NCBI GenBank assembly: GCA_039621445.1
Contig: CP154954.1
Location: 36,565,703 to 36,629,702 of the forward strand
Direction of reading: 5' to 3'
Source: Euglena gracilis
Taxonomy: Eukaryota > Euglenida > Euglenophyceae > Euglenales
DNA length: 64,000 nt
Shown: piece after piece, positions 22,895 to 33,816 of the stretch
Layout of the letters: each line of letters begins with the position of its first letter
How positions within the stretch are numbered: the stretch's first letter is position 1
Made by a program: the position numbers and the translations under genes
Notes under the pieces: model-generated
What the model was told of the DNA's origin: nothing
What the model saw: the letters and a program-made list of their open reading frames with translations, nothing else
Database searches by the model: none

Positions 22895-23543
22895 CAGGGA
22901 GGGGAAATTGATGCCGGAGGCCATCGAAAAAAAAAAATGCAGGAAAATTGCAGAAATTGCAGGAAAATTGCGGAAAATTTGATATCAGGAATGTACACAT
23001 TTCTTCTGGAGGGGACAAAGAAAAATTTACAATTTTTTCCATTTTGCAGCGTTAGCGTATATTTTAAGCCGCGGTTCACACGTTTAAAACAAAAGAAGCC
23101 CAAAAACATGCTTTTTGGAACATAATTCCAAAAAAAAATGTAATTTTGGGAACATACCGATTCCAAAAATACGGATATTGTTGGGCAAAAAAAAAGAAAA
23201 TGGCGAAAAAAGATGAAAAATTTGGTGTCAGGGAAAACCTCTAGAATGAGAGCTTTTCCAAGTCGAAGCCCAAAAAAACCACACAGAAGCGTGCAAATTC
23301 TGCCCAAATTAGCAAAATTTAGCAAAAATTTAGCAAAATTTGCAAGAAAATAGCAAAAAAAAAAAACGCTTGTGTTCCCTTGCGAACCATTCACAGAATG
23401 GCTAAAACTCACTTCAGCTTCCATTCAGACTCATGCAAAATTGTGGAAAAGGAAAAAAAACTGCAGGTAAATTGCGGAAAATTGCAGAAATTGAACAAAA
23501 CTGCGGAAATTGTGGAAAAATTGCGGATATCAATTCCCCCTTG
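22895..23543. mobile_element. ATTGCGGAA foldback element, copy 1
   Basis: Left end CAGGGAGGGGAAATTGATG, right end GGATATCAATTCCCCCTTG (inverted match). Just inside each end are arrays of GCAGGAAAATT or GCGGAAAATT. It is homologous to 37,048-37,581, including GATATCAGG-ATGTACACATTTCT. Flanks AAACACT and ACATACT match at 5 of 7 bases. No coding capacity. Confidence 0.7.
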
Positions 23544-23598
23544 ACATACTACAGCACACGCACAAGCGCACACACAGACAACACACAAGCACACACAC

Positions 23599-23829
23599 CA
23601 CTCCCAGCCGGCCCCACCAGCGCACTGCTGTCAGCTGCTGCCCCCACGCTGCCCTCTGTGTCCCTCTGGTGAGCAGCTCCGCCGCCTTCTGCTCTGCCAC
23701 CACCGTTATCGGCGCTGCCACCGCTGCCGACCCCCGGCACCACGCCAGCCCCCGGCCGCTGTGCCAGCGGTTGCCCAGCCCCACCGCCTGGCGGCGCTGC
23801 AGCCGGCCCCAGTCCGCCTCCTCCCGCCG
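23599..23829 (-). CDS. X-family exon X2 (77 codons)
   Basis: Minus strand, acceptor CTGCGGTCAG, 231 nt, phase 1-1, donor GGAGTG|GTGTGTGTG. No stop in frame. It ends AEGGGAAHQRDTEGSVGAAA then DSSALVGPAGSG, almost identical to the end of the chimeric exon at 29,900-30,082. The intron begins with CA-rich (plus-strand) sequence. Confidence 0.6.
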
Positions 23830-24170
23830 CTGACCGCAGGGAGGGCTGGGGGGGGGGGGGGGGCTGGAGTGCAGTGGTGGCAGAGGCCTCGCCGTCTGGC
23901 CAGGCGTTTGCCGTGGCAACAACAATGGGGCATTAATGGGGCACTTGATGGCGTGGTGGGCCGCGTCCTTCCCATAGCACACACCCCAGTGAAGGTGGCC
24001 AAACCCAGGGGCAGCCATGCAAATTTGCCCCTCCCTTCTGTTACAGCAGTCTTATAGCTCGATGTATTTCAGGAAAAGTTCATGAAAAAGAACTGTTTCA
24101 TTCACAGCTTCTCGTCAATTAGGAATGGAAGCTCTTGCACGAACAGCGGCATCATTCATCGTACCACAAC

Positions 24171-24366
24171 CAGGGGTTTTTTTAAGGGGTCCCCCTGGGG
24201 GGGTCCGGGGGACCCAGAAAAAATGGCCGAAAATCGCGAAAATGCTAAAAAAAAGCACTTTTTCGGCGCCAAAAAGTATATCCCACCCCCCCCCCTCCGG
24301 GGGGACCCCCCGGGGGGGGGGGGGGGCTCGGCCGGACCCGGGGTCCACGACTAAAAAAAACCCCTG
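24171..24366. mobile_element. hAT-like MITE, 196 bp, perfect 8-bp target duplication
   Basis: Ends CAGGGGTTTTTTTAAG and (inverted) CAGGGGTTTTTTTTAG, flanked on both sides by ACCACAAC (24,163-24,170 and 24,367-24,374). The interior is a palindromic G/C-run block. Non-coding. Confidence 0.85.
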
Positions 24367-24374
24367 ACCACAAC

Positions 24375-25714
24375 ACCATGGCGTTGCTTAACCCTGCTGG
24401 GGGGGGTACAGCTGGGAGGCTAAATTTCTGAGCTTCCTGGAAAAAGCTGTTGGCTGACACCCCCCCCCCCCAATCAGGGCACAAGGCAGAAACTGATCGC
24501 ACCGGGTCAACAAAGGATTTTTGTGACAATTACAATGCATGACTTCCAGAACCCAAATAATGCAGTCAGGATGTGCAAACTTCCTTGAAAAGCAGCCTGA
24601 CAAAAAACCTCTTGAAAACATAAGAACACCCCTCTCAGAGCAAAACAGAGCTAAATAATTGTGTGTGCCTGATGCCGGCTGCAATTTTTGCTGCGGGAGA
24701 GTGGGAGTTTTGCCTTCCCTCTGCTGGGAATTCTCTTCACTCCTGATATGTCAAAAGCCTTAATTTCAGATTGAGTAATTGCTGTTAGCTGAGGACCCGA
24801 AAACGGCCAGAATTATCAACTAAAATATGAAACCTTTATGTTTGCCACTCATAATGTGTTCGAACCGAAATTGACGCTGTTTGCCAAATGAAAAAGGGTG
24901 TAGACAGTCAAATAAACAAATACACCACCCTTTGAAAAAACCCACCACCCGTTGTCATTTAAATGAAAATTTTCATACTTTCCACTGTGCTTTTTATTCC
25001 AGATATTCCGGAATATTCTGGATATTCCAGAAATTTTTATTCTGGTTTATTCCGGTTTAATCAGGACCGGAATATTATCCTGCCCATGTTCAGAGGTCAA
25101 AAATGGTTTCAAATGCGCACAACCACATCATTCTTTCTGTTGCGGGGTGTCACAGAGTCTTTAGAATGGGGAGTAATGATGGACAACTTGCCACCGAACT
25201 CATCTGGTAATTTGTGGCAATCCTCCTGTGTTCTTTACTGCCCTTATCAACCACCAGCTGCAGAGTTCTCTAACAGCCCATTTCCACCTGGTTTATTTGT
25301 TTGCATGTAAATTTCCACTCCATTTTGTGACCAACTTCAAGAACCTCCACAACATGCCACAAGGATTCAGAAAGCAAGCAAAGGGGTGGACCTGTTACCC
25401 CATCTCCAGAACACCACCTGCCACTGGCAGGTGTCGCACAGGAAAAAGGAGGTGCAGGGACCGGGGCTTTCGTGCATTTTTGGCAAATTTCTCAATTTGG
25501 GGAGGTCAGTCCCCGGGGTTGCACAACTCAGCAACGTGCTCCGGAGGGTCAAAATATCAAACTTGCACAATGCCCCCCAGGGTGGTGTGCCACCACTGAA
25601 AAGTTGCAAGCATCAACAAATGGAGGGATATGGCATATCACAACCAGCTCAAAAACCTGGACCCCAACCATCAAAAACAAAAGGTTCAAAATCTGCAGAT
25701 CTATGTTGCTGCAC
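24375..25714. other. AT-rich intron-like stretch
   Basis: No exon was seen. It includes the half-hairpin related to 15,600-15,689 (at about 25,030-25,091). Confidence 0.55.
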
Positions 25715-25819
25715 CGCCGAAGTTGATGCCCTCCAGAGCACTGCCCACCCCAAAGGCCTCCTCCAGGCCCTCCCTGGGCGTCGGTGCAAGCTGTGATTCC
25801 CACGCCGTGACTGGTGTGC
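25715..25819 (-). CDS. Z-family exon Z2 (35 codons)
   Basis: Minus strand, acceptor CCCACCGTCACAG, donor TTCGGCG|GTGCAGC, 105 nt, phase 1-1. It reads TPVTAWESQLAPTPREGLEE then AFGVGSALEGINFG. It is followed downstream by X2. Confidence 0.55.
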
Positions 25820-26569
25820 CTGTGACGGTGGGCCCGCCGGCGGAAGACAACCATCAAACCCCAAATAAACCCCAAGGGAGAAAGATAAAGAAGGGGGAGG
25901 TTGAGGTGTTTTGCAAATTTCTTTCACCGCATTCTTTTGGGTGGATTTGTGGCGGATCTCTTCCTTTTGTCTTTCGGTGCATCACACGCATGAAACGACG
26001 TGCTGAATGTCAACTTCTAATCCACCCCACTTTTTCACCCCCTTCTCAAAGCTAACACCAGCAAAGCTAACACCAGACCTACATCCCTGCGTTGTCCCTC
26101 CATTTAAGTGCACGGGGTGCGTACATTACTGGACCGAAGTTTTGGACCCTCAGGGGCGTGACACTTATTTGGACACTGCGCACCATTTGGGCACAGTGCA
26201 CTTTAATGGAGGGTGTAAACTCCCCCCCCCAAATATAAAGCTCGCCCAAATATAAAACCCCCCAGGGATGAGCTTTGCCACCCGAAACAAAGCACCCCCC
26301 ACCAATGCAAATCCCGCCGATGGTGAAATTCAGGAAAAGGAAGAAAAATCTTGGGTGAATGCAACAATTTTTCACCAGAAATTCTCCAGTTTGGACAAAA
26401 GCTGCACATTTTGGGGGAAAATGGGGATACACAACGAAAATTCGTTAAAAATTGGCATTTGATTACAGTTGAAGGTCGCCACAGTATGTATTGGCCACCG
26501 GGAAAAGTTTGATTTCCCCCCCCCCAATATAAATCTCCTTCTTGGGGGTGTTGAAAGCCCACCCAAATA

Positions 26570-28165
26570 CAGGTCGAATTCACTAAAAAAGTACCCTCAC
26601 CCAGTTCACAAAAAAATACCCCCCCCCTGGATGAAATACCTGCAACAGCAGAATAGACACCCCTGATCAACCTGTAACATTTCATTTACCCTCTCAGCTT
26701 TTCTTATGCCCCACAAACTGACCCCGGAGGCCCGTGAGGCTTTGAGGGTGCGGGTTGAGGGATATCTGTGCCAGAATCCACCACTTTCATATGGTGCCAT
26801 CATGAAGCTGGAAAATATTTCAAAGAGTACCGTGCAAGGTATGCTCGCATGCAGCCTGTTCATCCCCTTTAATTGGTGACCCTTTCAGGAATGGCAACGA
26901 GGTTCAAATTGAGAGGTACATTGAAGCGAAAAGTAGGAACTGGACTAAAACAAAAGAAATCAGAAGTTTACACATCCAGGTGTGTTTGCGACGTGAGTAA
27001 AATTAGCTACATCTGTCCCTCTGTTCTTAGGTTTCGTCGGCAAATGATCCAAATTGCCCTCAAAAACCCATTTTGGGGGTCCCAGAAAATTGCAAATGAG
27101 TGGTACACCAGCACAAGAAATGCATTGTTCAACCGCCCACCTGGTGCCGTTGTTCAGGTTTGATGTTATGAAAAAGCAATCCCTTGGGCTTTTATCCGCA
27201 CAGGTGCCACCAAAACCCTCAGCTTCTTTTGTGCGAAGTCTTCTGAAGAAAGGTAGCATGTGCTCTGTTCCGGCTCACCGAAAACCCCTGCTATCCGGAG
27301 GAACAAAAGGATCCGCTTGGACTTCGCCAGACGGCACCTCAGTTTCAATTGGAAGAAAGTCATTTGGTCTGATGAAAAACTTTTCAAAGTTTGACCTATG
27401 GGGAAAATCAGGTATAGCAACAGGTGACGCCATCTCCCTTTCAATCCACTAACCTTTTGCAGATGTTGGGTCAAAGAAGGCACCAATCGTTACCTCCCCC
27501 AATACGTCATTCCGACAGTCAGCCACCCTGAAGGAGTCATGGTGTGGGCAGCCATGGATTATTCGGGAGCAATCTGCATCAGACGTTGCCCAACAAATAT
27601 TGACCAGGTTGAGTACCAACGCATCCTTGGGACTGCCTTAGGATTCATCCGTAGAAGGTGTGAGGGGTTTCTGAATTAGCTTCCTTGTGCACTTGGCACA
27701 CCCGCAGGTGCCAAGTGCAAGTACAACCTGGCTCTGGCGGAGGAGGATCGAGCGGCTCAACGGAGGGACGTGGCCTCCACAATCTCCGGACATGAATCCC
27801 ATTGAGCACCTGTGGCCAGTGGTTCTAACCAAGCTCCGTGGGAGCGTCTTTGCAGGCAAAGACCAACTGTGGTCAGCTCTGCAGTGCGCTTTTGCTGAGA
27901 TCACCCCTGAACAAGTGCAAACGTTGTATCATAGCATGCCTAATCGCATGAAGGCAGTCATTGCATCGCGTGGAGGACACACCCGTTATTAGCGTGTGCC
28001 AGAGAGGCACAGTGCACCCTCGTCACTGTTCTGTTGCATTGGCATCGCATTGGTAAAGAAAGGTCCGGACATTCTGCTCCTCTGCAATTGCAGGTATTTC
28101 ATCCGGGGGGGGGGGTATTTTTTTTGTGAACTGGGTGGGGGTACTTTTTTAGTGAATTCGACCTG
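26570..28165. mobile_element. Tc1/mariner element, 1,596 bp, with long terminal inverted repeats
   Basis: The terminal inverted repeats are about 84 bp (26,570-26,653) and 95 bp (28,071-28,165), both starting CAGGTCGAATTCACTAAAAA and nearly identical apart from C-run length. They are flanked by TA at 26,568-26,569 and 28,166-28,167, the target duplication of this superfamily. Inside is a single plus-strand transposase gene with introns. It is inserted in an older TAAAACCCC-type repeat whose halves lie on either side. Confidence 0.95.
26706..27992 (+). pseudogene. Tc1-type (DD34E-like) transposase gene with introns, inactivated
   Basis: Exons 26,706-26,838, 26,889-26,979, 27,031-27,157, 27,204-27,411 and 27,463 onward are separated by GT-AG introns of 50, 51, 46 and 51 nt. 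The product has an N-terminal helix-turn-helix-like region (LTPEAREALRVRVEGYL), an LKNPFWGSQKIANEW segment, RLDFARRHLSFNWKKVIWSD (first catalytic Asp at 27,371), GVMVWAAMDYSG, and SPDMNPIEHLW with the final Glu at 27,804. Breaks: a 1-nt frame change near 27,291-27,296; an in-frame TGA at 27,392-27,394, where CGA (Arg) is expected; and a disturbed region at 27,658-27,745. That region may hold a fifth 50-nt intron (27,658-27,707), but the second catalytic Asp is not recognisable and another frame change lies near 27,743. Stop at 27,990. Confidence 0.9.
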
Positions 28166-28266
28166 TACAAAGCTGGGGTGCTTTCTTTTTAAAACGGGGT
28201 TAAACTGCGGGAGCACTTGGAGTTCTGACATATCACCTCAGGCTGACAGAAGCACAGGATCCACAC

Positions 28267-29557
28267 CTGCCACCCCGGGCCATGGGCCACCGACCATCAC
28301 CGCCTCCACCTCCCCCTCCAGCACCGCCACCTCCCCCTCCTCCCCGTCGTCCTCCTCCTCCTCGGCCTCGGCCTCCTCCCTCTCCGCCTCGCCGGGGCCG
28401 GGCCTTGCCCGGCCCCCCTGCCGCACCCCCGCGCTGTGCGCCGGCAGGGGCGGCCCGTGGCGGCACGCCGTGAGGTTGGCCAGGCTGGGCCGGCTCCATC
28501 CATCTCTTTAAGCACCCGGGGTCCCAGTCGTGAAAGCCGAGCCCCACAAGTTGCATTTTGTCACATTAACGGAAAGCCCACGCTTGTCAGCTTCACGGAT
28601 GAGAGTTCCGATGGTATGTATGCAGTTGCAATGCAGATCCCATCAAATGGAGGTTCGGTACATCTGACGAAGGCCCTCAGCCACCATTGGGGGGGGTACC
28701 CATTTTGCTGTGTCAGCGGGCTAGGGCTAGAAATTTGCCCTAAGCCTGGGGGGAGGGCTGCAAATGTGCAGCCCTGGCTGTATCTTTGCAGGGCCGGGAT
28801 GGGCAGGGTGTTAAGGGAGCAGGGAGGGGTGGTGGGACGGGACCCCCTTCACCCTGAACAAAAATACTTTCGGCACAAAATGCGGAAAATTTTGGGGGGA
28901 GCTTTTAAAAAAAAAAGCCCAAAAAAGCGAGGATTTGCACGTTTTTAGAAAAAAGCAGCCAAAATGCCAAAAAAAATTATCTTCTCAAGCGAAAAAGGTT
29001 GGAGATTATTATCATTGGTTCTGGGGTCCCTGGGTCTACCCTCCTCCGGGGTGTCTTACCTCCCCCCCCCCCGCACAAAACCAATTCGCTCAATTCGCTT
29101 AATACTGCGGCTGGGTCAAATGGGATAATTACTCAAAAAATGAACAGCAAAACACAGCTTTTGAAAAATAAGAGCATCTGAGCCCCAAAAGACCCCCAAA
29201 AAGTGCCACCCACCCCCCAAAAAACCATTTTTGGCCATTTTTGAACACTTTTTCGAGAAAAAAAAAACTGGTTCTTTGCAACGAAAATTTTCGGTGGACC
29301 CACCAAAGAGGGGCCAGCTGGGTTAGCAACAACCCCCCTCCCCTCCGGGAGCAGCTGGGCTGGGCCGAAATCGGGGCTGGCTGCAGCACCCCCCCCCCCA
29401 CCCCCGGGGGGTCTGCAAACCCCTAAAGTGATGCATGGCCGGCTCCGCACCACGATGACGTCGTCGTCCGGGGGGACCTCCTCTGGCAGTCGCCCGGACG
29501 GCGTGGGCGTCCACTCTGCCGGCCCCGGCGCCCGCTCCCCCGCCGCCCTCCGGGGCC
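28267..29557 (-). CDS. Y-family exon Y4, split by a 0.94-kb insertion
   Basis: The outer parts (29,557 down to 29,437 and 28,497 down to 28,267) form a Y exon cut at the same base as Y5. Removing the insert plus one 10-bp duplication leaves 342 nt, exactly the length of Y2 and Y3, phase 1-1. Acceptor CTCTGCCCCAG and donor GGTGGCAG|GTGTGG are intact. About 150 bp of upstream intron match those of Y5, so the two loci are copies of one already-interrupted exon. Confidence 0.65.
28498..29436. mobile_element. Mutator-like insertion in Y4 (939 bp, perfect 10-bp duplication)
   Basis: It shares its first 24 bases (starting ATCCATCTCTTTAAGCACCC) and last 17 bases (CCCCTAAAGTGATGCAT) with the Y5 insert. 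Flanked by GGCCGGCTCC at 28,488-28,497 and 29,437-29,446. A segment at about 29,265-29,425 is present in the Y5 insert at 21,765-21,905 in the opposite orientation, so the interiors have been rearranged. Confidence 0.7.
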
Positions 29558-29843
29558 CTGGGGCAGAGACCAGGCGGTTCATTAAGACGGAAGGTCTGGA
29601 CTGCCTTTGTTTGCTCACCACTTGCCCAGGGTCAGTGGAACTGAAGTCACTGGAAAAGCCTGATGGATCTAAACAGTAAACCCCAAAAAAAATACGGTCA
29701 ATGACATGAGTTACAAGGCGGGTGTTGAATCTCACTTGCAAAAAAATAATGCAACATGCTACAGAACAAAAAAGATGAAAAAAAAACAGAAACAGCAACA
29801 GCAAGAGAATCAGAACGACAATGCAAAAAAAACCTCCACGCAT

Positions 29844-29879
<36 letters not shown>

Positions 29880-29899
29880 CCATACACAAGCACACACAC

Positions 29900-30082
29900 C
29901 ACTCCCAGCCGTCCCTACCAACGCACTGCTGTCAGCTGCCACCCCCACGCTGCCCTCTGTGTCCCTCTGGTGAGCAGCTCCGCCGCCCTCCGCGTCTATG
30001 GGTGCGTCCTCTGGCCGCCGCCCCAGTTTGGGCGTCCACTCCGCCGGCCCCGGCAGGCGTTCCCCCGCCAGCTGGTGGGGCT
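29900..30082 (-). CDS. Chimeric exon: Y start fused to X end (61 codons)
   Basis: Minus strand, 183 nt, phase 1-1. The acceptor (TTTTCCCGCCCCAG) and first half (LAGERLPGPAEWTP) match Y exons. The second half (AEGGGAAHQRDTEGSVG) and the donor GAGTG|GTGTGTG match X2. No stop. The upstream intron shares CGCATCGTTGCC with Y3. The intron that follows contains (CA)n at 29,844-29,878. Confidence 0.6.
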
Positions 30083-30639
30083 CTGGGGCGGGAAAAGCCA
30101 GCGTGGCAACGATGCGAACCGAGAGAAGGGAACTCCCACAGACGCCTGTCAAAATAAATACCTTTGACAGCGTTCAACGTTCCAAGGTTTGTGTGCGAAT
30201 GAAAATACCCCACTCCCAAACCCCATTCCGGAAGCGGCGTTTGAGACGGACCTGTAAAGCTGTGGGGAAGGGACATACAACCCTGCGGGCTTCGGGTTGT
30301 GGCGGGCCCCCAGCACCAAACAGGGGGACTTAACAGTGGCCATTGTCATGGGAAATTTACCTGTTTGATCCTGTCCAGAACCCAAAACCGACCTCGGGGA
30401 GTTTGCATCCCCCTCCCCAGGGTGATGAATGCAGCCCCCCCCCCCCCCCCCGGGAGGTCTGGATCTAGGCGCATTGGGTGCCAGCCCAGGCAGGTGGGAT
30501 ACAGTTGGCGTTGGCAACCCGTTAAAATATAAAATTTATTCAGCCATATAACACATCCAAAATGCAAATATTTTTCAGAGCAAATCTCAGAAAATAGCCC
30601 ACAAAGAGATCCCCCAAAAGCAAACTTCACCAAAATTGG

Positions 30640-30985
30640 AAAAAAGGAGGAAAAGCTGCAAAAAAGGGCGGCTGGATGGTAATAGATTTCGCTTTCGGGG
30701 GTACAAAGATGGGCCAAAAATGGGCCAAAATGGGTCAAAAAATGGACGAAAATGGGTCGGAAAAAAGCTGTCCAGGACATTTTGGGGGGTAAAAAAAATG
30801 GATTTTTTGAATAGTTGGCAATTTTTTGGACACTTTTTTGCGATTTCGTTGTTTTTTTTTTGGTTCTCAGTTTGACCCCAGGTCGGGCCCAGCTCCAGCC
30901 TGGGACCCTTATGGGGGGAGGGTGGGGGGGCGGGGCCATCAGCCTTTTTCCAGCCAGCACAATTTTTCCAGCCTCTGAGCTGGAC
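30640..30985. repeat. Dispersed repeat, inverted relative of 42,836-43,140
   Basis: Shares, in opposite orientation, blocks of GGGCCAAAATGGGTCAAAAA, a CCCAGGTCGGGCCCAGCTCCAGCCTGGG-like stretch and gctggaaaaa words with 42,836-43,140. A shorter relative is at 45,640-45,770. Class unknown. Confidence 0.55.
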
Positions 30986-31888
30986 CGGGGGGGGGTCCTT
31001 GAGCAATGCCCTGGTCCGCCCCTTTCTTACCCATTTTTTTTGAAAATTCCAGATAATTGTTGCAATTACACTTGTTTTCTGCTTTTGTGCTTTTCAAGGC
31101 TGGGGCTTCTTGAAATGATTGTTTTATTTTTTTCCATGGGGGTTACAACAGGGATGGCACCCAGACATCCCAGGATGGAAAAAGGCTGCTGGCTGGAAAA
31201 AAGTTGCTGGCTGACTGGACCCCCCTGGGGCAGGGCAGAATGGGAAGGCCTGGTGGGGGGGGGTCGACCCCCCCCCCCCGCCCACCACAGCATTTTCACT
31301 GATTTCAGGAAAACGGGGATTTTGGCCGGAAAATTTTTGAAAATTTTCTTTGAAAAAGAAACCCAAAATACATGGTTTTTTGATGGAAAACCACATTTTT
31401 TCACAAAAAAAAATTTCAGGGTTAAAAATTGGTAGTTTTTAGGAGGTCCAAAAATTGGTCCAAAAAATTCGGGTCCGAAAATTGGTGCTCCCGGAAATAC
31501 GGGAAGAGGTGGTGGGGTGGAGGGGTCGACCCCCCTCCACCCACCACCCTGGCTGTTTGGCCGATTCCCGTTCTGCCCTGCCCTGGGGGGTGGGGTCGAA
31601 ATTTCTTAAACAACGCTGTGTGGAAAAAAGTGCACAAAGTTGCGTGGGAAAAAAACAATCGACAAACCACCAGAAAAGGATTTTCGCAGTTTGGAACAGT
31701 GCAACGAACTAAGAACCCTCAAATTGGAAATTTTGGGTCCTGTTCAATAAAAAGTGCCATGTCTCTTCGTAACGGTGAAGCAAGGAGAGGCACATGTTAG
31801 CAGGTGCTGATGGATGACTACACTGCTGCAGGGCTCCCCCTGACCCCGTCGCCGAGGCCCCTCAACACAGGTGCGCAAGCACGCACAC

Positions 31889-32251
31889 CGCTCCCAGCCA
31901 ACACCGCCAACTCTCCGCCCTCGCCCAGCTGCCGCGCTTCCCCCTGGCTGTCGATCCTGCGAGCAACTCCGCCCCCCTCCGCTCCGCCGCTGCCACCACT
32001 GCCGCCGCTGCCGTCACTGCCGCCGCCGCCACTGCCAACACCACCACCACCACTTCCACCACTGCCGCCACTGCCGCTACTGCTGCCGCCGACACTGCCA
32101 ACACTACCACCACTGCCACCAGTAACACCACTGCCGGCACTGCCGGCACTGCCACCACTGCCGCCACTGCCGCCGCCGCTGCCCCCCACCCCGGGCTGGT
32201 AAACCGGCGGCCGCCCTGCCCCACCGGCTGCCAACCCCGGCACGTCCTGCG
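31889..32251 (-). CDS. X-family exon X3 (121 codons, longest X)
   Basis: Minus strand, acceptor GCAGCCGGCAG, donor GGGAGCG|GTGTGCG, 363 nt, phase 1-1. It contains AAGGAGRPPVYQPGVGGSGG, then about 60 residues of GGSGG and related repeats, then GEARQLGEGGELAVLAGSG. The repeat is a GCCGCCACT-type minisatellite (plus strand 31,985-32,190) whose expansion has kept the frame. An alternative acceptor 7 nt upstream would change phase; I chose the one that keeps the family frame. Confidence 0.6.
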
Positions 32252-32696
32252 CTGCCGGCTGCAAGGAGGGCTGAGGGACGATGACTGTGGCGGGGGTGGG
32301 CCAAAAAAATGGGTTCAAATAACTTTGCCCACTCCCTTCACACTGTGAAAAAACATGTACACCGTGAAAAGTGATGCGAATTTCTGGGAAATCGGGAGAG
32401 TGCAAGCACAAAAAATTGTTTTGTTGTCCGATAGAAGATTTCAATTTAATAAAACAATTCGTAAAAATTAGCATTTGCACCAAATTATTTTGGGAAATTG
32501 ATCCATCAACAGTTTTGTCTGCTGCCTAAATGACTTTTCTGGGGAAGCAAAAAGATCGGTCAACTAACGTTGCAGATGATGACCCATCCTGCCGGCCCGA
32601 CGTTTCCCTTGGCAGACAGGCGGAGGGGTTTGTTGAGGGAGCATGAAGGAGTGCCTGCGTGCTCCAACCACTGCATTCGGATGGCACCGCAGCAAC

Positions 32697-32792
32697 CTCC
32701 ACGCCAGTCAACCCCCCCCCCCCTGCAGCAGAAGAGTTCCAGCTCCTCCCTGGGCGTGGCGGGACGCTCAGCCCACGCTGTGCCTGGCACAC
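32697..32792 (-). CDS. Z-family exon Z3 (32 codons)
   Basis: Minus strand, acceptor CCATCGCAG, donor CGTGGAG|GTTGCT, 96 nt, phase 1-1. Core VPGTAWAERPATPREELELF followed by a Cys and poly-Gly end from a 10-nt G run. The run length decides the frame after it, so the 3' end is less sure. Confidence 0.5.
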
Positions 32793-33377
32793 CTGCGATG
32801 GCGGGCCAAACGACAGGTATTGCACTTGGGTTGCTTGGGCCACCGCTATGCCAAGGAAGGATGGAAGGGTGCTTGCACCTCTCCCCACAATGATATGTGG
32901 CAGGTGAGCGCCGCAGAGTGACGCATGGCCATATTTACTGATAGCTTGGGACGGGCCTCTCGATGCCCCTGTTTGACACCTCCAAAGGAGAGAATCGATT
33001 GAAATTACAATCAACAAGAGGTACGATGGCAAGGTCAGCCAACCACATTTTCAACCCCCTTGTGGTTATGCGATCTTGTTTGGGGGTTGAATGTGGCATG
33101 GTTGAAGGTAGGACTTGTGTGGGGGGTTTACCCACTAAAATTATATCCAGGATTTCCCATAAACTGGCAAAATTTCGCCACTGTTATTTTCTTGCACAAC
33201 CATTGCAGATGCATTTTTTGTACTGAGCGGATTATTTTTGACACACTGGTGCTGAATGCCAGGATGTTCTTTTGTTGAAAACTCGCCCCAAACAGAAAAC
33301 GTGTTTCCGCAAAATTTCAGGAAAAAGCATTGGCATTGTATTTATCCCAGCCATCGCCAAACCCAACTTTTGCACAC

Positions 33378-33656
33378 CTCCTCCTTGCTCACCCATGGGT
33401 GCCATGCCGCCCTCCGTGCCCCTCCACTGAGCAACGTCTTCCTGCTCCGCCCCGTCGCTGCCGTAGAGGCTGCCACCGCCGCCACTCCCCGGCCCCCCGC
33501 CGCCACTGCCGCCACTGCCGCCACTGCCGCCACTGCCGCCACTGCCGCCACTGCCGCCATCACCGCTGCTGCCGCCACTGCCGCCACTGCCGCCATTGCC
33601 GCCACTGCCACCGCCGCCGCCACTGCGCCGCCGCCACTGCCCACCGCCGCCACCCG
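33378..33656 (-). CDS. X-family exon X4 (93 codons)
   Basis: Minus strand, acceptor GACGGCAG, donor AGGAG|GTGTGC, 279 nt, phase 1-1. A long GGSGG minisatellite (plus strand about 33,490-33,640) is followed by YGSDGAEQEDVAQWRGTEGG and MAPMGEQGG. No stop in frame. An AG 38 nt further upstream could be used instead. Confidence 0.55.
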
Positions 33657-33816
33657 CTGCCGTCGGCCCCCGCCCCCCCCCCCGCCCCACGCTGGCGGCC
33701 GACCCCTCCTTGTGTGATGCGGTGGGACACTTCCCGCAGCACCCACCCCAGGAGACACCTGAGGGGTTGCTTGGGGGTCGCTCCCCCACCCACCCCCACC
33801 CCCACCCCCATCCCAC

